Positions 43,896 to 52,284 of a stretch of 64,000 nucleotides of DNA are shown here, piece by piece. Origin of the DNA: Mycolicibacterium sediminis (GTDB lineage Bacteria; Actinomycetota; Actinomycetes; Mycobacteriales; Mycobacteriaceae); assembly GCF_010731735.1 (NCBI RefSeq), contig NZ_AP022588.1, positions 620,001-684,000 on the forward strand, written 5' to 3'. How positions within the stretch are numbered: position 1 is the stretch's first letter; every line of letters starts with the position of its first letter. A program made the position numbers and the translations under genes. The notes under the pieces are model-generated. The model ran no database searches. It had not been told where the DNA came from and worked only from the letters and a program-made list of their open reading frames with translations.

Positions 43896-44708
43896 CTAGA
43901 GCCACCAGCGCTCGAGCACGCGCGCGAGCCCGTCGTCGGTGTTCGGTGCGGTCACCTCGTCGGCCGCGGCCATGGCCTCCGGATGGGCGTTGCCCATCGC
44001 GACGCCCAACCCCGCCCACCGCAGCATCGGGACGTCGTTGGGCATGTCGCCGAAGGTGATGACGTCCTCGGCGGTGATGCCCAGCGGGGTGGCCACCTCG
44101 TCGACCCCGGTCGCCTTGCTGATGCCCAGCGGCACCACCTCGATGAGACCGTTGTTCGTCGAGTACGTGAGGTCGCCGATCAGCCCGACGTGGGGTGCCA
44201 GCGCGGCCAGCATGTCGGCGCTGCGCGCACCCGACTTGCGGATCAGCAGCTTCACCGCGGGGGCGCCGAGCACGTCGGCCAGCGACACCTCGGTGTTGTC
44301 GGGGTTGAGCCAGGCGTGCTCGTAGCCCGGTGAGCTGACGAACTGCGGGGTGGCGGCGTCGTGCGCGCTGCGGCCCACCCGTTCCACCGCGAGGCCGGCG
44401 CCGGGGATGAGCCGGGTGGCGACCTCGGCGAGTTCGGTCAGTTGGTCCGACGACAGCGTCCGCGCCCAGATGATCCGGTCGGCCGCCGCGTCGTACAGCA
44501 CGGCGCCGTTGGCGCACACGGCCATCGGCGCGATGCCGAGCGAGTCGACCACCGGCGAGATCCAGCGCGGCGGGCGGCCCGTGGCGAGGACGAACTGCGT
44601 ACCCGCGTCCACGGCGGCGTGCACGGCCGCACGCGTGCGCGGGGTGACGTGCTCCTGGTCGTCGAGCAGCGTGCCGTCGACGTCGGTGGCGATCAGGGCG
44701 GGCAGCAT
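43896..44708 (-). CDS. HAD-superfamily (Cof-type) hydrolase (Rv3813c-like)
   Basis: A 270-residue HAD hydrolase of the Cof/C2-cap type. Motif I is IATDVDGTLLD with the nucleophilic Asp, motif II is VLATGRPP, motif III is the Lys of AVKLLIRKS or GISKATG, and motif IV is ITFGDMPNDVPML. Relatives dephosphorylate sugar phosphates or nucleotides; the substrate here is unknown. ATG at 44708 shares a base with the stop of the acyltransferase gene upstream, so they are coupled. It converges on the PGRP amidase with a four-base gap. Confidence 0.9.
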   Translation of the reverse strand: MLPALIATDVDGTLLDDQEHVTPRTRAAVHAAVDAGTQFVLATGRPPRWISPVVDSLGIAPMAVCANGAVLYDAAADRIIWARTLSSDQLTELAEVATRLIPGAGLAVERVGRSAHDAATPQFVSSPGYEHAWLNPDNTEVSLADVLGAPAVKLLIRKSGARSADMLAALAPHVGLIGDLTYSTNNGLIEVVPLGISKATGVDEVATPLGITAEDVITFGDMPNDVPMLRWAGLGVAMGNAHPEAMAAADEVTAPNTDDGLARVLERWWL

Positions 44709-45478
44709 CAGACCTGCCCCGCCTCCGGCCGCTGCGCACGACGCGCCGCCTTCTCCGCGGCCTCGTCGGCGTCCAGCTTGTTGGCCTCGGCGAGCGTCGG
44801 CGCGCCACCTCCAAGCCGGTGCGGCACCCAGAACTCGCCGGCGGGATGCGCGCCGTAGGACGTCTGCACCTGCTCGAGCAGATGCTGCATGCGGGAGTGC
44901 AGCAGCGCCGTCAACTCCGAGGGTGGCAGCGTCGGCTGGATCGGCTCGCCGACGGCGATCGTGATGGGCACCTTGGGCCGCCGCATGTTGCGGGGGTGGC
45001 CCTTGGTCCACACGCGCTGTGCGCCCCACACGACGTGCGGGATGATCGGCACGTCGGCGGCGATCGCCATCCGCGCCGCCCCCGACTTGAATTCCTTGAT
45101 CTCGAAGCTGCGGCTGATCGTCGCCTCGGGGTAGACGCCGACGAACTCACCCTCCTCGAGCCGCCGGCACGCCTCCGCGAAGGACGCGGCGCCACTCTCC
45201 CGGTCGACCGGGATGTGCCGCAGGGCCCGCATGATGGGACCCGAGACCTTGCTGTCGAACACTTCCCGCTTCGCCATGAACCGCACCTTGCGGCCGCGGC
45301 CCTGCTTGAAGGCCGGGAGCCCGGCGAACGTGAAGTCGAAGTAGCTGGTGTGGTTGATCGCGATCACCGCACCACCGTTCACCGGCAGGTTCTCGACGCC
45401 GGTGACCGTGAACTTCAGGCCCTGTAGCTTCCACACCAGGCGAGCAACCTGGATCACGGTGCCGTATACGGGTTCCAC
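44708..45478 (-). CDS. PlsC-type 1-acylglycerol-3-phosphate acyltransferase (Rv3816c-like)
   Basis: A 256-residue membrane-associated acyltransferase with the PlsC motifs NHTSYFDF (NHxxxxD) and GVYPEATIS, and a basic substrate-binding stretch RFMAKREVF. It is likely to acylate lysophosphatidic acid or a related glycerolipid. A charged Ala/Glu-rich tail of about 30 residues follows the catalytic domain. In Mtb three similar genes (Rv3814c-Rv3816c) stand in tandem; only one is present here. Coupled to the HAD gene downstream. Confidence 0.92.
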   Translation of the reverse strand: MEPVYGTVIQVARLVWKLQGLKFTVTGVENLPVNGGAVIAINHTSYFDFTFAGLPAFKQGRGRKVRFMAKREVFDSKVSGPIMRALRHIPVDRESGAASFAEACRRLEEGEFVGVYPEATISRSFEIKEFKSGAARMAIAADVPIIPHVVWGAQRVWTKGHPRNMRRPKVPITIAVGEPIQPTLPPSELTALLHSRMQHLLEQVQTSYGAHPAGEFWVPHRLGGGAPTLAEANKLDADEAAEKAARRAQRPEAGQV

Positions 45479-45511
45479 GACGGCCAGCCTAGTGCGTGGC
45501 CCTCACCTGGA

Positions 45512-46219
45512 ATGCTGCGGAGCGTGAGCTTCCCCACCGGACCGGTGCCGGTACCCGACGTCGTCGCCCGGATCGCGGACGGCAGGACGGTGCGCGCCGT
45601 CTGGGTCAACGAACTGGGTGGCACCACCTTCGCGATCGACTCCGGCGCCGAGTACGTCAAGACGGATGCCCTGTCGTCGGTCCTGGCAGCCGAGGTGCCG
45701 CGACTGCGCTGGGCCGGCTCCTTCGCCCCGGTACCGCGCGTCCTGGCGTCCGGTCCCGGCTGGTTGCACACCGCGGGACTGGCAGGCCGCTCGGCGGTCG
45801 ATCGCCGCTGGACCGACGAGCCCCGTGTCGCCGCCCGTGCCATCGGTGTCGGGCTGCGGCGCCTGCACGACGCGCTGCCGGTCGCCGACTGCCCGTTCGG
45901 GCGGCCGACCTGGGTCCCCGCGGATGCCCCCGCCGCGGACCGAACGGTCGTCTGCCACGGCGACGCCTGCGCGCCGAACACGCTGCTCGCCGACGACGGC
46001 GGGTTCGCCGGCCACGTCGACCTCGGCGACCTGGGCGTCGCCGACAGGTGGGCGGACCTGGCCATCGCGACGCTCTCGCTGGGCTGGAACTTCCCCGGCG
46101 ACGACGTCGCGGGCGTGTTACTCGACGCGTACGGGGTGGCGCCCGACGCCGACCGCATCGCCTACTACCGCTGGGCGTGGGACGCCTTCGATGAGGGCCT
46201 GGGCGCACCGGCGGGCTAG
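45512..46219 (+). CDS. Aminoglycoside-phosphotransferase-like (APH) kinase (Rv3817-like)
   Basis: A 235-residue APH-fold protein. The catalytic loop is VVCHGDACAPNTLL (HGDxxxxN) and the metal Asp follows in HVDLGDLGVADR. Sequence features resemble aminoglycoside 3'-phosphotransferases, but membership alone does not show drug resistance; mycobacterial homologues may act on other small molecules. ATG at 45512 is used; GTG at 45524 (VSFPTGPVPV) is equally possible. It diverges from the acyltransferase gene. Confidence 0.85.
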   Translation: MLRSVSFPTGPVPVPDVVARIADGRTVRAVWVNELGGTTFAIDSGAEYVKTDALSSVLAAEVPRLRWAGSFAPVPRVLASGPGWLHTAGLAGRSAVDRRWTDEPRVAARAIGVGLRRLHDALPVADCPFGRPTWVPADAPAADRTVVCHGDACAPNTLLADDGGFAGHVDLGDLGVADRWADLAIATLSLGWNFPGDDVAGVLLDAYGVAPDADRIAYYRWAWDAFDEGLGAPAG

Positions 46220-46257
46220 ACTCGTGGTGCAGTCACACCCCGCATGGAAGGCGATCA

Positions 46258-47808
46258 GTGCAGGTCACAAGCGTCGGGCACGCCGGTTTCCGGATCGACA
46301 CCGCGGCCGGGAGCATCCTCTGCGATCCGTGGGTGAACCCGGCCTACTTCGCGTCGTGGTTCCCGTTCCCGGACAACAGCCAGCTCGACTGGGACGCCCT
46401 CGGCGACGTGGACTACCTCTACGTCAGCCACCTGCACAAGGACCACTTCGACCCGGCGCACCTCGCCGCGCACGTCCGCAAGGACGCCGTCGTGCTGCTG
46501 CCCGACTACCCGGTGCCCGACCTGCGTCGCGAGTTGGAGGCGCTCGGGTTCCACGACTTCGTCGAGACCACCGACTCGGTGAAGCACCGCGTCAGTGGGC
46601 CCAAGGGCGACCTCGACGTCATGATCATCGCGCTGCGGGCGCCCGCGGACGGACCCATCGGGGACTCCGGCCTGGTGGTCTCCGACGGCGAGACCGTCGC
46701 GTTCAACATGAACGACGCCCGGCCCGTCGACCTGGACATGGTGGCCGCCGAGTTCGGCCACGTCGACGTGCACATGCTGCAGTACTCCGGTGCCATCTGG
46801 TACCCGATGGTCTACGACATGCCCGACCGTGCCAAGCAGGCGTTCGGCACGCAGAAGCGGCAACGCCAGATGGACCGGTCGCGCCAGTACATCGCCCAGG
46901 TGGGCGCGACGTGGGTGGTGCCGTCGGCGGGCCCACCGTGCTTCCTCGATGACGAGCTGCGCGACCTCAACGACGACCACGGCGACCCGGCGAACATCTT
47001 CCCCGACCAGGTCGTGTTCCTCGATCAGCTGCGCACGCACGGCCACGACCGCGGGCTGCTGATGATCCCCGGCACCACCGGCGACTTCACCGGCAGCACG
47101 CTGAACTCGCTGACCCACCCCGTGCCCGACGACGAGGCCGAGGCGATCTTCACGACCGGCAAGGCCGACTACATCGAGGCCTACGCCCAGCGGATGGCAC
47201 CGACCCTGGCCGCGATCAAGGCGTCCTGGGCACCCGCCGAGGGTGAGCCGCTGATCGAGCCGCTGCGCGCCAAGTTCGAGCCGATCATGCTGCAGACCGA
47301 CCAGATCTGCGACGGCATCGGGTACCCGGTGGAACTCCGCCTCGGGGCCGAGACCGTGGTGCTCGACTTCCCGAAACGCGTCGTGCGGGAACCGATCCCG
47401 GACGAGAAGTTCCGTTACGGGTTCGGCATCCCGCCGGAGCTGGTGCGCACGGTCCTCCGCGACGACGAGCCGGACTGGGTCAACACGATCTTCCTGTCGA
47501 CGCGGTTCACGGCCTGGCGGGTGGGCGGCTACAACGAGTACCTGTACACGTTCTTCAAGTGCCTGACCGACGAGCGGATCGCCTACGCGGACGGCTGGTT
47601 CGCCGAGTCGCGTGACGACTCCGCGTCGATCACGCTGGACGGCTGGGAGATTCAGCGCCGCTGCCCGCACCTGAAGGCGGACCTGTCGAAGTTCGGCGTG
47701 GTCGAGGGCAGCACCCTGACGTGCAACCTGCACGGCTGGCAGTGGAACCTGACCAATGGACGCTGCCTCACCAGCAAGGGGCACGAGCTGAGGAGTTCGA
47801 AGGCGTGA
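46258..47808 (+). CDS. Metallo-beta-lactamase-fold protein with C-terminal Rieske [2Fe-2S] domain (Rv3818-like)
   Basis: A 516-residue two-domain protein, the same length as Rv3818. The N-terminal MBL-fold domain has HLHKDHFD (HxHxDH) for a di-metal site. The C-terminal Rieske domain has Cys469-x-His471 in RRCPHLKA and Cys489-x2-His492 in LTCNLHGWQW, binding a [2Fe-2S] cluster. The combination recalls CMP-sialic acid hydroxylase-like proteins, but the substrate is unknown. GTG at 46258 is preceded by GGAAGG. Its stop overlaps the next gene's start (GTGA). Confidence 0.9.
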   Translation: MQVTSVGHAGFRIDTAAGSILCDPWVNPAYFASWFPFPDNSQLDWDALGDVDYLYVSHLHKDHFDPAHLAAHVRKDAVVLLPDYPVPDLRRELEALGFHDFVETTDSVKHRVSGPKGDLDVMIIALRAPADGPIGDSGLVVSDGETVAFNMNDARPVDLDMVAAEFGHVDVHMLQYSGAIWYPMVYDMPDRAKQAFGTQKRQRQMDRSRQYIAQVGATWVVPSAGPPCFLDDELRDLNDDHGDPANIFPDQVVFLDQLRTHGHDRGLLMIPGTTGDFTGSTLNSLTHPVPDDEAEAIFTTGKADYIEAYAQRMAPTLAAIKASWAPAEGEPLIEPLRAKFEPIMLQTDQICDGIGYPVELRLGAETVVLDFPKRVVREPIPDEKFRYGFGIPPELVRTVLRDDEPDWVNTIFLSTRFTAWRVGGYNEYLYTFFKCLTDERIAYADGWFAESRDDSASITLDGWEIQRRCPHLKADLSKFGVVEGSTLTCNLHGWQWNLTNGRCLTSKGHELRSSKA

Positions 47809-48137
47809 GCGGGCCGGCGCCGACCTACGACGACGGGTTGATCCAGCTCGATCGGCAGGCGATCACCCTGCGCCGCTACCACTTTCCGTCCGGCACCTCC
47901 AAGGTCATCCCGCTGCGCACGGTCCGTGGCTACCGGGCGGAGCCACTGGGCTTGATGCTGAACCGCTTTCGCATCTGGGGCAGCTCGGACCTTCGGCGCT
48001 GGCTGCCGCTCGACGTGTGGCGGCCGATGAAGTCGACGCTGGTGACGCTGGACGTGCCCGGTACGCGACCCAGCCCGGCGTTCACGCCGTTGCGCGCGAA
48101 GGAGTTCACCGCGGTGCTGGATCAGCTACTGAGCTGA
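47805..48137 (+). CDS. Small conserved protein, PH-like fold suspected (Rv3819-like)
   Basis: From the GTG at 47805 this is a 110-residue protein matching Rv3819 in length and position. It is mostly beta-strand-like (LIQLDRQAITLRRYHFPSG, VIPLRTVRGYRAE), ends in one helix and lacks a signal peptide, which suggests a PH-like domain. The four-base overlap with the MBL-Rieske gene points to a shared role. Its last 12 bases overlap the convergent amidase gene. Function unknown. Confidence 0.82.
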   Translation: MSGPAPTYDDGLIQLDRQAITLRRYHFPSGTSKVIPLRTVRGYRAEPLGLMLNRFRIWGSSDLRRWLPLDVWRPMKSTLVTLDVPGTRPSPAFTPLRAKEFTAVLDQLLS

Positions 48138-49577
48138 GGCCAGGACCGGGTACGACGGGTCGAAGCCGATCAGCGACTCCACTGCCTGCGCGACACGGAA
48201 CATCATCGACTCGTCGTGGGGATGTCCGGCGATCTGTACACCCGTGGGTACCCCGACGGTCGACATCCCGCTGGGCACCGACACCACCGGACACGCGTTG
48301 GCCACGTTGAACGGCGCCGTCATGTGAGCCTCCCAGTAGTGCGTCAGATGCCGTTCGGGCGTGTCGATTCCGTCGACGTAGTCGGCGTCGGCGCGCAACG
48401 CGGGCACCGCGGAGGTGGGACAGACGAGGACGTCGAGCCCGCTCATGGCCGCGGCGAGGTCGGCGCGCATGCGGGCATCCATCGCCAGCGAGTCGATGAG
48501 CGAATTCCGCTGCGCCGCGGCGGCGGCGTCCGCGATGAACTGGCGCAGGTACGCCGCGACCCGATCCTCGCTACCCGATGTCTCGCGCGCCACCGCCGGT
48601 CCCAGGATGTGGCCGAAGTGCGTGAAGATCGTCTCCCTCATCAGCTCCGTCGTCCACGGCAGGTCCACCTCGACGACGTCGGCGCCGGCGGCTGCCAGGA
48701 CGTCCGCGACGGCGCGGGTGTTGTCGGCGACGTCGGGCGCGACGGGGAAGTCGCCGAGGCGAATGGAGACGCCGATTCGCAGGCCGGCCACGCCTCCGCC
48801 GAGATCGAACGGTTGTCCGCTGGGACCCCAGGAATCGTGATCGACCGGGTGGTGACCCGACAGCACCGACGCGAGCAGTGCAACGTCGGCCACGGTGCGA
48901 CCCATGGGACCGTCGCCGCGGTACCAATCCGCGGACAGCGGTGGCAGCCCGGGGATCCGCCCGAAGGGTGCCTTGTAACCGACGGTGCCGGTGAATCCCG
49001 CTGGGATGCGGGTGGATCCGGCGATGTCCGATGCGGTGGCCAGCGTCGTGAAGCCCGCTGCCAGGGCGGCTCCCGCTCCACCCGACGAGCCGCCGGGCGA
49101 CATCTCCAGGTTCCACGGGTTGCGAGTGATCCCCCACATCGGCGAGTGCGTCACGGTCGCGCAACTGAACTCCGGGCTCGTGGTGCGCGCGTGGATGACG
49201 CCGCCCGCCGTGCGGACGCGCTGGACCACCGGGTGGTCCTCGGCGGCCAATTGCCCACGCCTGGCGGCCAACCCGTACTCGAGTCGGTGGCCCGCGATGC
49301 CGTGCTTCTCCTTCGTGGCGACAGTCAACCCCAGGAGTGGGGGCGGCGTCGCACCGTCGGCTGCACATCGCGCGTAGCGGTCGGCGGCGCTGCGTGCCTC
49401 CAACCGTGCGGAGTCGAACAGCGTCTCGGTCAACGCGTTGATACCGGTGGTGGTGTCGCCGTTCCGCCTCTCGATCTCCGAGATCTGCGCCTCGAGGACG
49501 TCGAGCGGGGACATCTCCAGCGCGCGGAACGCCGACAGCGCCGACGTGGCACTCGCGAACGCCAATTCGGAACTCAC
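48126..49577 (-). CDS. Amidase signature-family hydrolase
   Basis: A 483-residue amidase with the Ser-cisSer-Lys triad visible: Lys89 in LTVATKEKHG, cis-Ser164 in MSPGGSSGGAGA and nucleophile Ser188 in SDIAGSTRIPAG. The family hydrolyses a wide range of amides. The GTG at 49577 overlaps the stop of the M20 gene (GTGA), so the two enzymes are coupled. With the transporter and LysR regulator this suggests use of an amide or ureido compound as nitrogen or carbon source. It is not GatA: no gatB or gatC is near, and the context is catabolic. Confidence 0.88.
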   Translation of the reverse strand: MSSELAFASATSALSAFRALEMSPLDVLEAQISEIERRNGDTTTGINALTETLFDSARLEARSAADRYARCAADGATPPPLLGLTVATKEKHGIAGHRLEYGLAARRGQLAAEDHPVVQRVRTAGGVIHARTTSPEFSCATVTHSPMWGITRNPWNLEMSPGGSSGGAGAALAAGFTTLATASDIAGSTRIPAGFTGTVGYKAPFGRIPGLPPLSADWYRGDGPMGRTVADVALLASVLSGHHPVDHDSWGPSGQPFDLGGGVAGLRIGVSIRLGDFPVAPDVADNTRAVADVLAAAGADVVEVDLPWTTELMRETIFTHFGHILGPAVARETSGSEDRVAAYLRQFIADAAAAAQRNSLIDSLAMDARMRADLAAAMSGLDVLVCPTSAVPALRADADYVDGIDTPERHLTHYWEAHMTAPFNVANACPVVSVPSGMSTVGVPTGVQIAGHPHDESMMFRVAQAVESLIGFDPSYPVLASAQ

Positions 49578-50851
49578 GATGCGTCCTCGGCGAGCGCACC
49601 GTGCACCATCTCCCACGCCACGCGGGTCAGTGCGCCCAATCCCGAGACCATGTCGTCGTCGGTGCTGAACTCGCGCTCGCAATGGCTCACCCCGTCGACC
49701 GACGGGATGAACATCATGACCGTGGGGACGATCCGGTTCATGGGAACGGAGTCGTGGCCGGCCATGGTGCGGATGGGGCGCACGCTCAATCCGAGGTCTG
49801 CGGCCACCTTCTCGACGAGTTCGACACCGGTGTGCGGGAAGCGCTGGATGTCGCGGACGTCGAAGTCCCGGACCTCGATGGCGATGTCGTGTTCCTTCGC
49901 GATCGCCGCGATGTCGGCGATCAGGCCGTCCCGCGCCGCCTGGACGATCTCCGGCGATGCGGACCGTAGGTCGGCGACCAGGTGGACGCGGCGGGCGACC
50001 ACGATCGGTGAATTGGGTTCGACGGTGAATCGACCCACGGACGAGACGATCACGTCGTCGCCGGAACCGTCCTGGGCGACGAACTTCGTGGTGACGTCGT
50101 GCACCAGCAGAACGACCTTGCTGGCGGCGACCAGCGCGTCGTGTCGGTCGGCCATGGCAGTGGCGCCGGTGTGCGACTGCTCGCCGATGACCTCGACGTC
50201 GAGTTTCTGCGTGTACCAGGAGGAGTCGACCGCACCGATGTCGATGCCCTCTCGTTCGAGGATCCGGCCCTGTTCGATGTGGATCTCGGCATATCCGGCG
50301 ACGGCGGGGCGCGGATCGTCCCCCCGGTAGCCGATCGCGTCGAGGGCCTCCGCCACGGAGACCCCGTCGAGGTCTCGAACCCGCAGCATCTCGTTCTCGT
50401 CCATCAGTCCGGCGAAGACCGATGAACCCATGATGGACGGGGCGAAGCGCCCACCTTCCTCGTTGAACCAGTTGACGACACCGAGGTTGAACGTTGCGCG
50501 GCCACCGGAGTCCCCGACATCCGCCGCCACCCGTTCGGCGGCGTGGAGGGCGGCGATCACGCCGTAGGCACCGTCGAAACGACCGCCCAGTGGCTGCGAA
50601 TCCAGATGGGAGCCGATCAGCACGTAGGGCGCCCCCGGCACGAACTCGATGAGGGCGAACATGTTGCCGATGCCGTCCACTCGTAGTTCCCAGCCGCGGT
50701 CGGCGACGAAGCCGGCGAACCAATCGCGGCTCAGCTTGTCCTCCGCCGTCGCGGCTTGCCTGTCGACACCGTTGGCGGCGGTCGCGCCGAACGTGGCGAC
50801 GTGGTGGAAGTCGGTCAGGAAGTCGTCGGCGCTCGGGGCGGCGGTGGTCAT
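49574..50851 (-). CDS. M20-family amidohydrolase (N-carbamoyl-L-amino acid hydrolase / allantoate amidohydrolase type)
   Basis: A 425-residue M20 enzyme. Metal ligands are visible in GSHLDSQPLGGRFDGAYG (His, Asp), VNWFNEEGGRF (Glu pair), EIHIEQGRILE and the final SHCEREF (His). GEQSHTGATAM marks the dimerisation/substrate lid of the carbamoylase group. These enzymes hydrolyse N-carbamoyl amino acids, ureidopropionate or allantoate. AAGGAG lies eight bases before the ATG at 50851. It stands between the MHS transporter and the amidase in the same direction. Confidence 0.9.
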   Translation of the reverse strand: MTTAAPSADDFLTDFHHVATFGATAANGVDRQAATAEDKLSRDWFAGFVADRGWELRVDGIGNMFALIEFVPGAPYVLIGSHLDSQPLGGRFDGAYGVIAALHAAERVAADVGDSGGRATFNLGVVNWFNEEGGRFAPSIMGSSVFAGLMDENEMLRVRDLDGVSVAEALDAIGYRGDDPRPAVAGYAEIHIEQGRILEREGIDIGAVDSSWYTQKLDVEVIGEQSHTGATAMADRHDALVAASKVVLLVHDVTTKFVAQDGSGDDVIVSSVGRFTVEPNSPIVVARRVHLVADLRSASPEIVQAARDGLIADIAAIAKEHDIAIEVRDFDVRDIQRFPHTGVELVEKVAADLGLSVRPIRTMAGHDSVPMNRIVPTVMMFIPSVDGVSHCEREFSTDDDMVSGLGALTRVAWEMVHGALAEDAS

Positions 50852-50877
50852 GGATCTGTCTCCTTCGTCGTCGTCGG

Positions 50878-52212
50878 TCAGCCGACGCGGTGGCGGGTCT
50901 CGGGGATCTTGGTCAGTACCAGGAAGAGCAGCACGACCAGTGCTGCCGCCGCCATGTAGAACCCTGGTGCGGAGTCCCGTCCGGTGCTCGACACCAGCAT
51001 GGTTCCGATGAAGGGCGCCGAGCCGCCGAAGGCGGCGTAGGCGACGTTGTAACTGATCGCTGCGGAGGTGAAACGTGTTTCGGTGGTGAAGATCTCGACG
51101 AAGAACGTGTAGCAACCGCCGCCGTAGATGCACATCGGTACGACGAACAGCAGTTGTCCCGCGATGGCCAGGGCGAGCGAGCCGCTGGTCACCAGCATGA
51201 AGCACGGAATGGAGAGCACCGCGAGGGCCGCGGCTCCGGTGATCAGCATCGGACGTCTGCCGACCCGGTCCCCGATGATGCCGCCGATCGGTAGCAGAAC
51301 GGCGTACAGCGCCATCGCCAGGGCATTGGCGCCCAGTGATGCCTCCCGGCTGAGGTTGCCGGTGACCTGGACGTAGGACACGAAGTATCCGGAGAGGAAG
51401 TAGAAGCCCATGGCCGTCAGCCCCATCACGCAGATGACCTGCAACATCCTGATCCTGTTCTCGCGGAACGCCTCTCGGATCGGGCTGTACTCCTTGTGTT
51501 CGTGCTTCGCGAGTACCTGCTTGAAGGCCTCGGATTCCTCGGTCTTGGACCGGATCCACAGACCGAAGAAGGCCAGCGGGAGTGCGAGCAGGAAGGGGAT
51601 GCGCCATCCGTAGGAGTCGAAGGCCTCCGCGGGCATCGTCGAGGAGAGCACCAGGATCAACGATCCACCGATGACCGATGGCAGCGCCGTGGCCGCGAGG
51701 GTGACGTTGATCCAGAAGCCGCGCCGCTCGAGTGGGGCGTGCTCGAAGACGAAGGCGGGGGCGCCGACCGACTCACCTCCGGCCGAGAAGCCCTGGACGA
51801 GGCGACACAGCACCAGCAGGATCGGAGCCAGGACGCCGACACCCGCGTAGGTCGGAAGCAGTCCGATCGCCGCGGTGGCCACGCCGATCGACATCAGCGT
51901 GATGAACAGGACCTTGCGACGGCCTATGCGGTCGCCGAGTGCGCCGAAGAACATGCCGCCCAACGGTCGCACCAGGAATGCCACACCGAACGTGGCGAAC
52001 GTGGCGAGCAGACCGGCAAGGGCGTTCTCGCCTGGGAAGAAGAGACGCGACAGGGTGACCGCGGACAGTCCGTAGAGCGTGAAGTCGTAGAACTCGATGA
52101 ACTGACCGATGCTGCCGCCGGCCAGCACCCGCTTCTGCATGCTGGTGCTGGTGGTGGCGGTGTTTCCCGCGACGGGCGGGTCCGCGACTGCAGGACCATC
52201 CTTGGCATTCAT
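50878..52212 (-). CDS. MFS transporter, metabolite:H+ symporter (MHS) family
   Basis: A 444-residue transporter with 12 predicted helices and MHS-family signatures: GQFIEFYDFTLYG in helix 1, RPLGGMFFGALGDRIGRRK in the first cytoplasmic loop and GFSAGGESVGAPAF in helix 5. Relatives import shikimate, citrate, proline/betaine or aromatic acids with protons. ATG at 52212 (MNAKDGP) is chosen over the GTG at 52266 because the upstream residues look unstructured. Probably the importer for the substrate of the two downstream hydrolases. Confidence 0.92.
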   Translation of the reverse strand: MNAKDGPAVADPPVAGNTATTSTSMQKRVLAGGSIGQFIEFYDFTLYGLSAVTLSRLFFPGENALAGLLATFATFGVAFLVRPLGGMFFGALGDRIGRRKVLFITLMSIGVATAAIGLLPTYAGVGVLAPILLVLCRLVQGFSAGGESVGAPAFVFEHAPLERRGFWINVTLAATALPSVIGGSLILVLSSTMPAEAFDSYGWRIPFLLALPLAFFGLWIRSKTEESEAFKQVLAKHEHKEYSPIREAFRENRIRMLQVICVMGLTAMGFYFLSGYFVSYVQVTGNLSREASLGANALAMALYAVLLPIGGIIGDRVGRRPMLITGAAALAVLSIPCFMLVTSGSLALAIAGQLLFVVPMCIYGGGCYTFFVEIFTTETRFTSAAISYNVAYAAFGGSAPFIGTMLVSSTGRDSAPGFYMAAAALVVLLFLVLTKIPETRHRVG

Positions 52213-52284
52213 TCTTCGAGGGTGACAGCCATCACCCGAACGAGTCCAACGAAAGAGACCGCTCACGCTGATCGCCTAAGACGA

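Noticed and set aside
45512..46219. APH-like protein considered as an aminoglycoside resistance gene
   Set aside because: The catalytic loop is shared by many small-molecule kinases, and the gene is a syntenic chromosomal gene of mycobacteria, not an acquired cassette.
48126..49577. Amidase considered as GatA of the glutamyl-tRNA amidotransferase
   Set aside because: No gatB or gatC is adjacent, and the gene is coupled to a carbamoylase-type M20 enzyme and a transporter, which fits catabolism.
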